Source of the DNA: Rhodococcus sp. ABRD24
Lineage (GTDB): Bacteria > Actinomycetota > Actinomycetes > Mycobacteriales > Mycobacteriaceae
Assembly (NCBI RefSeq): GCF_004328705.1
Contig: NZ_CP035319.1
Location: forward strand, 1,426,001-1,490,000
DNA: 64,000 bases
Direction: 5' to 3'
The translations under genes were made by a program, and so were the position numbers. Below the pieces are notes generated by a model. It searched no databases, was not told where the DNA came from, and worked only from the letters and a program-made list of their open reading frames with translations. Below are positions 17,474 through 26,958 of the stretch, piece by piece (within the stretch, counting starts at the first letter, position 1; each line of letters opens with the position of its first letter).

Positions 17474-17507
17474 GAACGGGCCCACTCGAACGAGAGCGGG
17501 CCCGTTC
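17474..17507 (+). terminator. Terminator of the 42-residue peptide gene
   Basis: A perfect 10-base stem, GAACGGGCCC with its complement, has a 14-base loop and is followed by TTA. It also lies at the 3' end of the leftward enoyl-CoA hydratase gene and may act for both. Confidence 0.8.
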
Positions 17508-17513
17508 TTAGTC

Positions 17514-18296
17514 TCAGCCCTCCACAGCCCACGCCGGGGGCCGCTTCTGCAAGAACGCCATCATTCCTTCCGCGGCCTCCGCAGAGCCGAACAATCGGGC
17601 CGACTGTCCTGCCAGCTCGTCGCCGTAGCGGTCGAAGTCGGCGAGCATCCGCATCGTGGTGAGCCGCTTCGATTCGGCCAGCCCCTGCGGTGACCCCTTC
17701 CGGAGCGCGGCCACCAACTCCCGCACCGTCGCCTCCGGATCCGGCGCGGCCTCGCTGATCAGCCCGACCGCTTCTGCCTCCTGTGCATCGAACTTCTCGC
17801 CGGTCAGGAAGTAGCGCCCGGCAGCCCGGGACGTCAGCCGCGGAAGCACCGTCAACGAGATGATCGACGCCGCCAGCCCGAGCCGGGCCTCGGTGAGCGC
17901 GAACGTGCTTTCCGGGCCCGCGACCGCAAGGTCACACGCGCCCACCAGCCCCATGCCACCCGCCCGGACATGCCCGTCGATCCGGGCGATGACCGGTTTG
18001 GGCAGCTCCACGATCGACCGGAGCAGCTCGGTCATCTGCCGTGTGCGCCCAGCGGCCAGCTCCGCCGGACTCCCCTCCGCTCCGGACGCCTCCGACAGGT
18101 CCGCCCCCGCGCAGAACGTGCCCCCGGTGTGGGTGAGCACGACCGCGCGGACAGCATCATCGGCCGCCGCATCCGACAACCCCCGCTGTAACTCCTCGAC
18201 CAACCGGCTCGAAATCGCATTGCGGTTGTGCGGAGAGTCGAGCGTCAGGGTCGCGCAACCGTCGGCGACGTCGTACCGAACGAAATGATCCGTCAT
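17514..18296 (-). CDS. echA7: Enoyl-CoA hydratase/isomerase family protein (EchA7-like)
   Basis: This is a 260-residue crotonase-fold protein. The oxyanion hole motifs are seen in GGTFCAGADLSEA (residue about 60) and GHVRAGGMGLVGACDLAVA (about 109), followed by a Glu in LTEARLGLA. In acyclic-terpene or leucine-type pathways the equivalent enzyme hydrates the carboxylated enoyl-CoA (a glutaconyl-CoA). It is the last gene of the operon, ten bases after the upstream acyl-CoA dehydrogenase. Gene order matches echA7-fadE12-accA2-accD2-fadE13 of M. tuberculosis, which gives the symbol. Confidence 0.82.
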   Translation of the reverse strand: MTDHFVRYDVADGCATLTLDSPHNRNAISSRLVEELQRGLSDAAADDAVRAVVLTHTGGTFCAGADLSEASGAEGSPAELAAGRTRQMTELLRSIVELPKPVIARIDGHVRAGGMGLVGACDLAVAGPESTFALTEARLGLAASIISLTVLPRLTSRAAGRYFLTGEKFDAQEAEAVGLISEAAPDPEATVRELVAALRKGSPQGLAESKRLTTMRMLADFDRYGDELAGQSARLFGSAEAAEGMMAFLQKRPPAWAVEG

Positions 18297-18306
18297 CCCG
18301 GCCGCC

Positions 18307-19470
18307 TCAGTACGACTTCGGCAGGCCCAGCGAGTGCTGGGAGACGAAGTTGAGGATCATCTCGCGGCTCACCGGCGCGATCCGCGCGATCCGCGCCGCG
18401 CCGAGCATCGCGGACAGCCCGTATTCCTTGGCCAGGCCCGCACCGCCATGGGTCTGGATCGCCTGATCGAGCGCCCTGATGCTGGCCTCGGCGGCCGCGT
18501 ACTTGGCCATGTTCGCGGCCTCTGCTGCACCGAAGTCGTCGCCGCTGTCGTAGAGCACCGCCGCCTTCTGCATCATCAGCTTCGCCAGCTCGAGTTCGAT
18601 CTTGCACTGCGCCAGCGGATGTGCCAGACCCTGGTGGGCACCGATCGGCGTCTTCCAGACGGTCCGTTCCTTCGCATACTTGACCGCCGCGTCCAGTGCC
18701 CAGCGACCCATGCCGATCGCCATCGCCGCGCCCAGGATGCGCTCGGGATTCAAACCCGCGAACAGCTGCATCAGCGCCGCGTCCTCCGAGCCCACCAGGG
18801 CTTCTGCCGGCAGCCGGACGTCATCGAGGAACAGCGTGAACTGGTGATCCGGCTCGATGATGTCCATCTCCATCGGCGTCTTCACGAAGTTCTCGGCATC
18901 GGTGGGCACGATGAACAGTGCAGGCTTGAGCTTGCCGGTCTTGTGATCCTCGGTGCGCGCGACGACGAGAACCGCATCGGCCTGGTCGACACCCGAGATG
19001 TAGACCTTGTTGCCCCGCAGGATCCAGTCCTCACCGTCACGCCGGGCCGTCGTGGTGATCTGGTGCGAGTTCGAACCAGCGTCGGGTTCGGTGATGCCGA
19101 ACGCCATGATCTTGGAACCGTCCGCGAGGGCGGTCAACCACTCCTGCTTCTGCGCATCGGTTCCGTACTTGCTGATGATGGTGCCGCAGATCGCGGGTGA
19201 GACCACGACGAGCAGCAGACCGGCTCCGTGCGCGGCGAGCTCCTCCTGCACCAGCGCCAGCTCGTAGATGCCCGCTCCCCCGCCGCCGAACTCCTCGGGC
19301 AGGTTGACGCCGAGGAATCCGAGCTTGCCTGCCTCGTTCCACAGCTCCGTCAGCGGCTCGCCCTTACGCGCCTTCGGCAGGACGTAGTCGAGATAGTTGA
19401 AGCGCTCACCGAGCTTGGAGACCGCCGACCGCAGCTCCTTCTGCTCGTCTGTCTCGATGAAGCTGCTCAT
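18307..19470 (-). CDS. fadE12: Acyl-CoA dehydrogenase (FadE12-like)
   Basis: This 387-residue flavoprotein is expected to oxidise an acyl-CoA to the enoyl-CoA. Family motifs include AFGITEPDAGSNSHQI (residue about 134) and the C-terminal QTHGGAGLAKEYGLS. Its ATG overlaps the biotin carboxylase stop by 4 bases. Two acyl-CoA dehydrogenases flank the carboxylase in this operon, as in citronellol and leucine pathways, suggesting successive or alternative substrates. Confidence 0.85.
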   Translation of the reverse strand: MSSFIETDEQKELRSAVSKLGERFNYLDYVLPKARKGEPLTELWNEAGKLGFLGVNLPEEFGGGGAGIYELALVQEELAAHGAGLLLVVVSPAICGTIISKYGTDAQKQEWLTALADGSKIMAFGITEPDAGSNSHQITTTARRDGEDWILRGNKVYISGVDQADAVLVVARTEDHKTGKLKPALFIVPTDAENFVKTPMEMDIIEPDHQFTLFLDDVRLPAEALVGSEDAALMQLFAGLNPERILGAAMAIGMGRWALDAAVKYAKERTVWKTPIGAHQGLAHPLAQCKIELELAKLMMQKAAVLYDSGDDFGAAEAANMAKYAAAEASIRALDQAIQTHGGAGLAKEYGLSAMLGAARIARIAPVSREMILNFVSQHSLGLPKSY

Positions 19471-21515
19471 GCGTTTTCTCCTTCTGCCACCGGTGTTTCC
19501 ACTACTGCGGCTTCCACGATTGCCAGGACGGATCCGACGTCGACCTGCTGGCCGACGGCGACTGGTAGTTCGGTGAGCACACCGGCGGCGGGCGCCTTGA
19601 TCGTGTGCTCCATCTTCATGGCCTCGAGCCAGAGGATCGGCTGGCCGGCCTCGACGCGATCACCTGCCGCGGCACCGAGTCGGATCACCGCACCCGGCAT
19701 CGGGGCGAGGAGCGAGCCCTCGGCCACAACGGTCGACGGGTCCACGAATCGCGGCACTGCCGTCAGCGCCACCGGTCCGAGCGGTGAGTCGACGCACACT
19801 CGATCGCCGTAGCGCGCGACGTCGAAGCCGCGCTGCAACCCCGCGACATCGAGCACAACGCGGTCCGGCGACGACGACACCAGCGAGACACTCTCGAAGC
19901 CTTCCGCGGTCAGTCCCGAGCGGGTCAACAGGTATCGGATGTCGTGCTCACCGTGGATTCCGTTGTACCGCTTGCATTGCGGCTGTGACGGCAGGTTCCG
20001 CCAGCCACTCGGCAGGCCCGCATTCACCCGCGCGGCGGCGCGGTTGGCGGAGGCATCGGCGAGCGCGGCCGCCAAGGCCGACAGCCTCTCCGCAGATTCG
20101 TCGGCGAGCGGACGCGACAACTCGTCGAGTCCGTGCGTGGCGAAGAATGCGGTGTCGGTGTCACCCGCAAGGAATGCCGGGTGGCGCAGCACGTTCACCA
20201 GTAGGTCCCGGTTGGTCTGCAGCCCGTGCAGTCGGGTGCGGGCCAGCGCCGTCGCCAGCACCTGAGCGGCCTGCGCGCGGGTGGGCGCGAACGAAATGAC
20301 CTTCGCGAGCATCGGGTCGTAGAAGACGCTCACCACCGACCCGTCCTCGACGCCGGAATCCAGCCGCACCCCGGTCTGGGCAAGCACCTCGAACTCCGCT
20401 GTGTTGCCCGGCAGTTCGATCCGTTCGACAGTGCCGCTCTGTGGTCGCCAATTGTGCGCCGGGTCCTCCGCGTACAGCCGGACCTCGATCGAGTGTCCGC
20501 GCAGGGCAGGCGGTTCGGCCGGAAGTTCGGCTCCGGCCGCCACCTGCAGCTGCAGCTCGACGAGGTCGAGTCCGGTGGTGCATTCGGTGACCGGGTGTTC
20601 CACCTGCAGGCGGGTGTTCATCTCGAGGAAGAAGAACTCCCCCTGCTCGTCGGCGAGGAACTCGACTGTTCCCGCGCCCTCGTAGCCGATCGCGTTCGCG
20701 GCGAGCCGGGCGGCTTCGAACAGCCTGGCGCGCATGCCTGGCCCAGAAGAGGACTCGAGCCGTTCGACGAGCGGCGACGGTGCCTCCTCGACGACCTTCT
20801 GGTGGCGGCGCTGGATCGAGCATTCGCGCTCACCGACCGCCCACACGGTGCCGTGCTTGTCGGCCATCACCTGGACCTCGATGTGCCGTCCGGTCTCGAG
20901 GTAGCGCTCGCAGAACACGGTCGGATCGCCGAACGCCGACTGAGCCTCGCGCGCAGCTGCCTCGATCTCCCGGGGCAGTGCCGAGAGCTCACGCACGACG
21001 CGCATGCCGCGTCCACCGCCACCGGCGGAGGCCTTGACGAGCACCGGCAGATCGGCCTCGGTCACCGCAGACGGGTCCAACTCGGCGAGGACCGGGACAC
21101 CGGCCTCGGCCATGATCCGCTTCGACTCGACCTTCGAGCCCATCAGCTCGATCGACTTGGCCGGTGGACCGATCCAGGTCAGGCCCGCCGCCTGCACAGC
21201 CTGCGCGAAATCGGCGTTCTCGGAAAGAAACCCGTAGCCGGGGTGAATCGCATCGGCCCCCGCGGCCTCCGCGGCCGCGATGAGGGTGTCGACGCGCAGG
21301 TAGGTCTCGGACGGGGTGGAACCCGGCAGCCGGACCGCGACGTCGGCCTCGGCCACGTGCGGGCTCGCCGCGTCGGGATCGGAAAACACCGCGACGGTGG
21401 ACACACCCGCGCGGCGGCACGTAGCGAAAACGCGCCTGGCGATCTCGCCGCGGTTGGCGACCAGCACGGAAGTGACGGAAGAAATGCTCGCGGTGCTACT
21501 CACAGTGTTCCTCAC
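19467..21515 (-). CDS. accA2: Acyl-CoA carboxylase alpha chain (biotin carboxylase and biotin carrier)
   Basis: This 682-residue protein has a biotin carboxylase N-terminus (SVLVANRGEIARRVF), an ATP-grasp region (VKASAGGGGRGMRVV) and FLEMNTRLQVEHPVTE. A C-terminal biotinyl domain carries the attachment Lys in EAMKMEHT, about residue 634. It carboxylates biotin for the AccD2 partner encoded just upstream. Two GTG starts (21515 and 21503) both have GAGG-type sites. The first is used here but the second is equally likely. The substrate of the complex may be a branched enoyl-CoA such as geranyl-CoA; this is inferred from the AtuA neighbour. Confidence 0.88.
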   Translation of the reverse strand: MRNTVSSTASISSVTSVLVANRGEIARRVFATCRRAGVSTVAVFSDPDAASPHVAEADVAVRLPGSTPSETYLRVDTLIAAAEAAGADAIHPGYGFLSENADFAQAVQAAGLTWIGPPAKSIELMGSKVESKRIMAEAGVPVLAELDPSAVTEADLPVLVKASAGGGGRGMRVVRELSALPREIEAAAREAQSAFGDPTVFCERYLETGRHIEVQVMADKHGTVWAVGERECSIQRRHQKVVEEAPSPLVERLESSSGPGMRARLFEAARLAANAIGYEGAGTVEFLADEQGEFFFLEMNTRLQVEHPVTECTTGLDLVELQLQVAAGAELPAEPPALRGHSIEVRLYAEDPAHNWRPQSGTVERIELPGNTAEFEVLAQTGVRLDSGVEDGSVVSVFYDPMLAKVISFAPTRAQAAQVLATALARTRLHGLQTNRDLLVNVLRHPAFLAGDTDTAFFATHGLDELSRPLADESAERLSALAAALADASANRAAARVNAGLPSGWRNLPSQPQCKRYNGIHGEHDIRYLLTRSGLTAEGFESVSLVSSSPDRVVLDVAGLQRGFDVARYGDRVCVDSPLGPVALTAVPRFVDPSTVVAEGSLLAPMPGAVIRLGAAAGDRVEAGQPILWLEAMKMEHTIKAPAAGVLTELPVAVGQQVDVGSVLAIVEAAVVETPVAEGENA

Positions 21516-21521
21516 AGGTCC

Positions 21522-23120
21522 TCACATCCGGAAGACGCCGAAGTTCTCGGTGCCCTTGATCGGGGCGGTGGCAATGGCCGACAGGCACATTCCCACCACC
21601 GTGCGGGTGTCGCGGGGGTCGATGACGCCGTCGTCGTAGAGACGCCCGGACAGGAACATCGGCAGCGACTCGGCTTCGATCTGGTTCTCGATCATCGCGC
21701 GCATACCGGCGTCGGCCTCCGCATCGAACGCCTGCCCGCGGGCCTCGGCGGCGGCGCGGCCGACGATCGAGATGACTCCTGCGAGCTGCGCACCGCCCAT
21801 GACCGCAGATTTGGAGCTGGGCCACGCGAACAGAAAGCGCGGATCGAATGCGCGTCCGCACATGCCGTAGTGACCAGCACCGTAGGACGCACCGAGCAGA
21901 ATCGAGATATGCGGCACCGTCGAGTTCGCGACCGCGTTGATCATCATCGATCCGTGCTTGATCATGCCCCCTTCCTCGTACTCCTTGCCCACCATGTATC
22001 CGGTGGTGTTGTGCAGGAAAAGAAGTGGAGTGTTCGATCGGTTCGCGAGCTGAATGAACTGGGTGGCCTTCTGCGACTCCTCGCTGAACAGCACGCCCCG
22101 GGCGTTGGCGAGGATGCCGATCGGGTAGCCGTGCAGCTCCGCCCAGCCGGTGACGAGCGACGAGCCGTACATGGGCTTGAACTCGTCGAAGTCGGACCCG
22201 TCGACTATCCGAGCGATCACCTCGCGCGGATCGAACGGGATCTTCAGATCCGGCGGCACGATACCGAGGAGTTCCTCGGGATCCTCGAGCGGCTCGATTA
22301 CCTCGGCGCGTGGCGTCGGTCCCTCCTTGCGCCAATTGAGTCGCTTGACGATGCTGCGGCCGATGCGAATCGCATCGGCCTCGTCGACGGCGAAGTAATC
22401 GGCCAGACCCGACTTGCGGGCGTGCATCTCGGCGCCGCCGAGGGCCTCGTCGTCGGACTCCTCACCGGTGGCCATCTTCACGAGCGGCGGTCCGGCCAGG
22501 AACACCTTGGACCGTTCCTTGATCATCACGACATGGTCGGACATGCCGGGAATGTAGGCACCGCCCGCAGTGGAGTTGCCGAACACCAACGCGATCGTCG
22601 GGATGCCGGCGGCCGAGAGCTTGGTGAGGTCACGGAACATCCGGCCACCCGGAATGAAGACCTCCTTCTGCGTCGGCAGGTCGGCACCACCGGACTCGAC
22701 GAGCGAGATCACCGGAAGCCGGTTCGCGAACGCAATGTCGTTGGCGCGGAAGCCCTTCTTGAGCGTCCACGGGTTGGACGTGCCGCCTCGCACGGTCGGG
22801 TCGTTCGCGACGACGAGGCACTCGACGCCGCTGACGATGCCGATACCGACGATCGTGGACGCGCCCACCGGAAACTCGGTGCCCCACGCCGCGAGCGGGG
22901 ACAGCTCGAGGAACGGCGAGTCCGGGTCGAGCAGTAGCTCGATCCGCTCACGTGCGAGAAGCTTGCCACGCTTGTGATGCCGATCGACGTACTTGTCACC
23001 GCCCCCGGCGAGCGCCTTGGCGTGCTCGCCCTCGATCTCGGTGAGCTTGGCCGTCATCGACTCCGCCGCCGACGCGTACTCTGCGGAGTTCACGTCCAGT
23101 GCCGACCTCAGGATCGTCAT
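21522..23120 (-). CDS. accD2: Acyl-CoA carboxylase beta chain (carboxyltransferase)
   Basis: This 532-residue carboxyltransferase moves CO2 from biotin to an acyl-CoA. Methylcrotonyl/geranyl-CoA carboxylase-like motifs are seen: RHHKRGKLLARERIELLLD, FGNSTAGGAYIPGMSDH and GASYGAGHYGMCGRA. The ATG at 23120 overlaps the upstream dehydrogenase stop by 4 bases; the longer open frame to 23315 runs inside that gene and was rejected. It forms a pair with the accA2 product. Confidence 0.88.
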   Translation of the reverse strand: MTILRSALDVNSAEYASAAESMTAKLTEIEGEHAKALAGGGDKYVDRHHKRGKLLARERIELLLDPDSPFLELSPLAAWGTEFPVGASTIVGIGIVSGVECLVVANDPTVRGGTSNPWTLKKGFRANDIAFANRLPVISLVESGGADLPTQKEVFIPGGRMFRDLTKLSAAGIPTIALVFGNSTAGGAYIPGMSDHVVMIKERSKVFLAGPPLVKMATGEESDDEALGGAEMHARKSGLADYFAVDEADAIRIGRSIVKRLNWRKEGPTPRAEVIEPLEDPEELLGIVPPDLKIPFDPREVIARIVDGSDFDEFKPMYGSSLVTGWAELHGYPIGILANARGVLFSEESQKATQFIQLANRSNTPLLFLHNTTGYMVGKEYEEGGMIKHGSMMINAVANSTVPHISILLGASYGAGHYGMCGRAFDPRFLFAWPSSKSAVMGGAQLAGVISIVGRAAAEARGQAFDAEADAGMRAMIENQIEAESLPMFLSGRLYDDGVIDPRDTRTVVGMCLSAIATAPIKGTENFGVFRM

Positions 23121-24298
23121 GCCTGGTACCCCAATCGCTTCGCCGCCAGCGAGGTCAGGATCTCCGTGGTCCCGCCCCCGATACCCAGAATTCGCATATC
23201 CCGGTACTGCCTCTCCACTTCGCTCTCCTGCATGTAGCCCATCCCGCCGAACAACTGCACGGCCTGGTTGGCAACCCACTCGCCGGCCTCGACTGCGGTG
23301 TTCTTCGCAAAACACACCTCGGCGACGAAGTCCTCATCCGAAGTCAGCGAGCGTTCGACGAGCGTGCGCGTATACACCCGGGCGACGTCGATGCGCCGGG
23401 TCATCTCGGTGACTGTGTTCTGCACGGCCTGCCGCGAGATCAGCGGACGCCCGAAGGTCTCGCGGTCGCGGCACCACTGCAACGTGAGATCCAGGCAGCG
23501 CTGCGCGCTCGCGTACGCCTGTGCCGCGAGCGCGATCCGCTCGGTCAAGAACGCCTGCGCGATCTGCGCAAATCCCGAATTCTCCTTGCCTACAAGGTTC
23601 TCCACTGGAACGCGGGCATCGGTGAACGACAGCTCGGCGGTGTCCGACGCGCGCCAGCCCATCTTGTCGAGCTTGCGGGTCACCTCGAATCCGGGAGCCC
23701 CGTTCAATCCCTCGGTGCCCTTCTCGATCACGAGCAGCGACACCCCGCCGGCGCCGCGCCTTTCAGGGTCACTGCCGCCCGTGCGCACCGCGGTCACCAC
23801 GAAGTCGGCGCGGACGGCGGACGTGATGAACGTCTTGGATCCGTTCACGATGTAGTGGTCGCCATCCCGGACGGCCGTGGTGCGCAAATGCCCGACGTCG
23901 GAGCCGCCACCCGGCTCGGTGATTGCGAGGGAGCCGATCTTCTCGCCCGCAAGCGTCGGCCTCACCCAGCGATCGATCTGCGCGGGATCGCCAGCCGCCA
24001 CGAGATGCGGTAGCGCGATACCACATGTGAACAGCGACGCGAACAGCCCGCCCGACGCACCCGCCTGGTGCATTTCCTCACAGATCAGGACCGCGTCGAC
24101 CAGATCGCCGCCCTCACCACCTACGTCCTCGGGGAAACCGGCACCGAGTAGACCCAATGCCGCGGCCTTGCGGTGCAGCTCGCGGGGCAGCTCGCCGTCG
24201 CGCTCCCAGTCGCTGAGGTGCGGCAGGATCTCCTGCTCGACGAAGCCACTGACGGTCTTGCGTAGCTGTTGCCGTTCGGGTGTGTCCCACACACTCAT
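23117..24298 (-). CDS. fadE13: Acyl-CoA dehydrogenase (FadE13-like)
   Basis: This is a 393-residue acyl-CoA dehydrogenase. Motifs include GSLAITEPGGGSDVGHL (residue about 121), FITSAVRADFVVTAVRTGG and QLFGGMGYMQESEVER near the C-terminus. It starts [12 protein letters not shown] at 24298, overlapping the AtuA-like stop by 4 bases. It is likely the first oxidation step before carboxylation in this pathway. It differs clearly from the FadE12-like protein downstream. Confidence 0.85.
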   Translation of the reverse strand: MSVWDTPERQQLRKTVSGFVEQEILPHLSDWERDGELPRELHRKAAALGLLGAGFPEDVGGEGGDLVDAVLICEEMHQAGASGGLFASLFTCGIALPHLVAAGDPAQIDRWVRPTLAGEKIGSLAITEPGGGSDVGHLRTTAVRDGDHYIVNGSKTFITSAVRADFVVTAVRTGGSDPERRGAGGVSLLVIEKGTEGLNGAPGFEVTRKLDKMGWRASDTAELSFTDARVPVENLVGKENSGFAQIAQAFLTERIALAAQAYASAQRCLDLTLQWCRDRETFGRPLISRQAVQNTVTEMTRRIDVARVYTRTLVERSLTSDEDFVAEVCFAKNTAVEAGEWVANQAVQLFGGMGYMQESEVERQYRDMRILGIGGGTTEILTSLAAKRLGYQA

Positions 24299-26022
24299 GC
24301 GTGTCCTTCCAGAGACGATTCGAGGAGGTCTTGCGGGATGTCCAGGTGCCGGGAGCGCAACCACTCACCGAGACCCTTGGCCTGCGGGTCGAACCGAGCC
24401 TGCGATGCGACACCTCGGCCGAGGATGCCCTCGATCACGAAGTTGACCGCCCGCAGGTTCGACAGCACGTGACGAGTCACGTTCAGACCCTTGGCCTCCG
24501 GCAGCATCCGCTCGAGCTCGCCAACGGTGAGGGCATGGACGAGCCACGAGAACTGCTCGTCGGTCCGCACCCATACGCCGACGTTGGCATTGCCGCCCTT
24601 GTCGCCGCTGCGCGCCGCCGCGATGGTGCCGAGGGGAGCTTTCACCGTCTCGGTCGGCGGCAGCGGCTCCGGCAGAACCGGCTCCGGAAGGTCCGTGAGC
24701 GCCTGAGTGACGGCGCTCGGCGCAATCTCGACGCGCACCCCGTCGGGCAGGACCGCGACATGCGGCACCTCATGGGCGTCGACGTAGCCGGGCGTGAAGA
24801 CGGCGTATGGCTGTCCGTTCGAGGGCGGCGCCGTGAGCGTGAAGCCCGGGTAGCTCGCGAGGGCCATTTCGACGGCGACCGACGAGAATGCCCGGCCCAC
24901 GACGTTCGGGTCGGTGTCACGGACGGTGCAGCGCAGCAGCGCGCTCGCAGTCTCCTCGGTGTCGGCGTCGGGACGGTCCGTCCTCGCGAGTGTCCACTCG
25001 AGTTCCTGTGGACGCGCCGTCAACCACGACTCCAGTTGCCGCCGAGCGAGTTCCGCCTTCCGTTCGATGTCGAGTCCGGTGACAACGAACGTCGCCTCGT
25101 TCCGGAACCCGGCGAGCGCATTGAGCGAGACCTTGTACTGCGGCGGCGGGGCCTCACCCATGACGCCCGCGATCCGGACGCGGTCGACTCCGTCGTCCGA
25201 CAGCTCCACCGAGTCCATCCGCGCGGTGACGTCCGGATTGGCGTAGCGGCCGCCGGTGATCTCGTACAACAACTGCGCGGTGACGGTGCCGATACTCACC
25301 GCGCCACCGGTCCCGGCATGTTTGGTGATGACCGACGAGCCGTCATCGTGGATCTCGGCAATCGGGAAGCCAGGTCGGCTCATGTCCTCGATCTCGGTGA
25401 ACCAGGAGTAGTTACCGCCGGTGGCCTGCGTGCCGCATTCGATCACGTGCCCAGCCACCACAGCTCCGGCGAGCCTGTCGAAATCTGTTCTGGCCCAGCC
25501 AAAGTGAGCTGCGGCCGGACCGACGATCACCGAAGCGTCGGTGACCCGGCCGGTCACCACGATGTCGGCACCGGCGTTCAGGCATTCCACGATGCCCCAC
25601 GCGCCGAGGTAGGCGTTCGCAGTCAGCGGTGACGTCTCTCGGTCGAGACCGAGCTCTGCGACCCGCGCGATGAGGTCGTCACCCTCGACGTGCGCGATCC
25701 GCGCACCGAGGCCAAGCCTGTCGTTCACCTCACGCAATGCCTCGGCAAGCCCGGCGGGATTGAGACCGCCCGCATTCGCGACGATCTTGACGCCGCGGTC
25801 CAGGGCGAGCCCCAGGCAGTCCTCGACCTGGCGGAGGAAGGTCTTCGCGTATCCGCGGGACGGGTCCTTCATCCGGTCCCGCCCGAGGATCAGCATCGTC
25901 AGCTCGGCGAGATAGTCGCCGGTCAGGTAGTCCAGATCACCACCCTCGAGCATCTCGCGCATCGCCGAAATGCGGTCACCGTAGAAGCCGGAGCAGTTTC
26001 CGATCCGGACCGCGCCGTTCAC
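24295..26022 (-). CDS. AtuA-like protein (DUF1446, acyclic terpene utilization family)
   Basis: This 575-residue protein of the DUF1446/AtuA family starts [13 protein letters not shown] and holds [21 protein letters not shown]-terminal part contains [18 protein letters not shown], a stretch typical of the small AtuA-associated domain, so the long protein is a natural fusion of both. AtuA is required for citronellol/geraniol degradation in Pseudomonas but its reaction is not settled. GTG start, overlapping the upstream stop by 4 bases. The M. tuberculosis counterpart is Rv0976c. Confidence 0.82.
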   Translation of the reverse strand: MNGAVRIGNCSGFYGDRISAMREMLEGGDLDYLTGDYLAELTMLILGRDRMKDPSRGYAKTFLRQVEDCLGLALDRGVKIVANAGGLNPAGLAEALREVNDRLGLGARIAHVEGDDLIARVAELGLDRETSPLTANAYLGAWGIVECLNAGADIVVTGRVTDASVIVGPAAAHFGWARTDFDRLAGAVVAGHVIECGTQATGGNYSWFTEIEDMSRPGFPIAEIHDDGSSVITKHAGTGGAVSIGTVTAQLLYEITGGRYANPDVTARMDSVELSDDGVDRVRIAGVMGEAPPPQYKVSLNALAGFRNEATFVVTGLDIERKAELARRQLESWLTARPQELEWTLARTDRPDADTEETASALLRCTVRDTDPNVVGRAFSSVAVEMALASYPGFTLTAPPSNGQPYAVFTPGYVDAHEVPHVAVLPDGVRVEIAPSAVTQALTDLPEPVLPEPLPPTETVKAPLGTIAAARSGDKGGNANVGVWVRTDEQFSWLVHALTVGELERMLPEAKGLNVTRHVLSNLRAVNFVIEGILGRGVASQARFDPQAKGLGEWLRSRHLDIPQDLLESSLEGHA

Positions 26023-26810
26023 TGGGCCGCCTTCGCGTCACGACCTGTGCCGGAGGGACCGGCGAACGCCTGCGCAATCCCGAGCCACGCCTCGGCGTCG
26101 GCGCCCGTGGCGCGCAGGGCGGTGTCGTCACGGTGCGTGCGCTGCGTGACGAGCAGGCAGAAGTCCTCGGCTGGTCCGGTTACCCGTTGCGGCGCGTCGG
26201 GCGGCCCCCACTCCCACACTGTGCCGTCGGGCGCGGTGAGCTCCACCCGGAACTCCACGGAGGGCGGCGTGAGCTGGTTGACGCTGTAGGCGAAGTCCCG
26301 CGTCCGAACCCCGAGGCGCGCGATGTGCTTCAGCCTATCGGTCGGTTGCGTGGCGACCCCCAGAGCGTCGGCGACGTCACGCCCGTGGGCCCAGGTCTCC
26401 ATCAGGCGCGCAGTCGCCATCGATGCGGCACCCATGGGCGGGCCGTACCACGGGATCTTCGTCCCGGACGGCAACGACTCGAGCACAGCCGCCAGCTGCT
26501 CACGTCCGGCGCGCCAGTCCGCCAACAGTTCCGCCGGCGGTCGCAGTGCCTCCGCCTCCGCACCCTCGTCGACGAAACCGAGCGGGTTCTTCCATGCCTC
26601 GGCTAGCTGTGCGGCGAAGCCTTCCCCGTCGGTGACCGCAAGCAAGGACGCGCGATCGGTCCACATCAGGTGGCCGATCTGGTGCGCGACGGTCCAGCCC
26701 ACCGCCGGTGTCGGAGTCGCCCACTCCCTGTCGGTCAGGTCCGCCACGAGCGCGTCGAGCTGGTCGCCCTCCGCACGCAGGTCCTCGACGATCTTCTTCA
26801 CGTCCGCCAC
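26019..26810 (-). CDS. TIGR03084 family protein (DinB-like, mycothiol-dependent enzyme superfamily)
   Basis: This protein has 263 residues from the GTG at 26810, which has AGGAGG upstream. The four-helix-bundle N-terminus includes [14 protein letters not shown] with a His suited to metal binding, and later [14 protein letters not shown] with another His, as in DinB/MDMPI-type metalloenzymes. Proteins of this family often use mycothiol as thiol cofactor, but the reaction here is unknown. It is the first gene of the seven-gene acyl-CoA operon, divergent from the ArsR-GNAT gene. Its position suggests a role in the same pathway. Confidence 0.78.
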   Translation of the reverse strand: MADVKKIVEDLRAEGDQLDALVADLTDREWATPTPAVGWTVAHQIGHLMWTDRASLLAVTDGEGFAAQLAEAWKNPLGFVDEGAEAEALRPPAELLADWRAGREQLAAVLESLPSGTKIPWYGPPMGAASMATARLMETWAHGRDVADALGVATQPTDRLKHIARLGVRTRDFAYSVNQLTPPSVEFRVELTAPDGTVWEWGPPDAPQRVTGPAEDFCLLVTQRTHRDDTALRATGADAEAWLGIAQAFAGPSGTGRDAKAAQ

Positions 26811-26860
26811 ATGCCCTCCTCTGGTCTCGAGATCAGCATCACATCGCAATCCCAAAAAAT

Positions 26861-26876
26861 CAAGCACGGCTGCTTG
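26861..26876. promoter_or_regulatory. Perfect inverted repeat in the divergent TIGR03084 / ArsR-GNAT promoter region
   Basis: CAAGCA and TGCTTG are separated by four bases (CGGC). The site lies 51 bases before the GTG of the leftward operon, and the surrounding sequence is AT-rich. It could be an operator for the operon or for the ArsR-type regulator encoded next door; the binding protein is not known. Confidence 0.45.
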
Positions 26877-26895
26877 TTATTTGTTCAGGCAATGA

Positions 26896-26947
26896 TCGAT
26901 GCAAGTCGATGAAGCACTCGATCGATATCGGTCGATCAATGGTCGAT
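26896..26947. repeat. Cluster of six TCGAT repeats with near-helical phasing
   Basis: TCGAT occurs at 26896, 26906, 26918, 26922, 26932 and 26943. Successive gaps of 10, 12, 4, 10 and 11 place most copies on one face of the helix. The codons in this stretch, if translated, have AT-rich third positions unlike the gene downstream. I read it as regulatory DNA rather than the N-terminus of the fusion protein. Confidence 0.5.
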
Positions 26948-26958
26948 ACAGTGTCGCG

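Noticed and set aside
20226..22937. 903-codon plus-strand frame opposite accA2/accD2
   Set aside because: Crosses two intact minus-strand genes and shows no domain.
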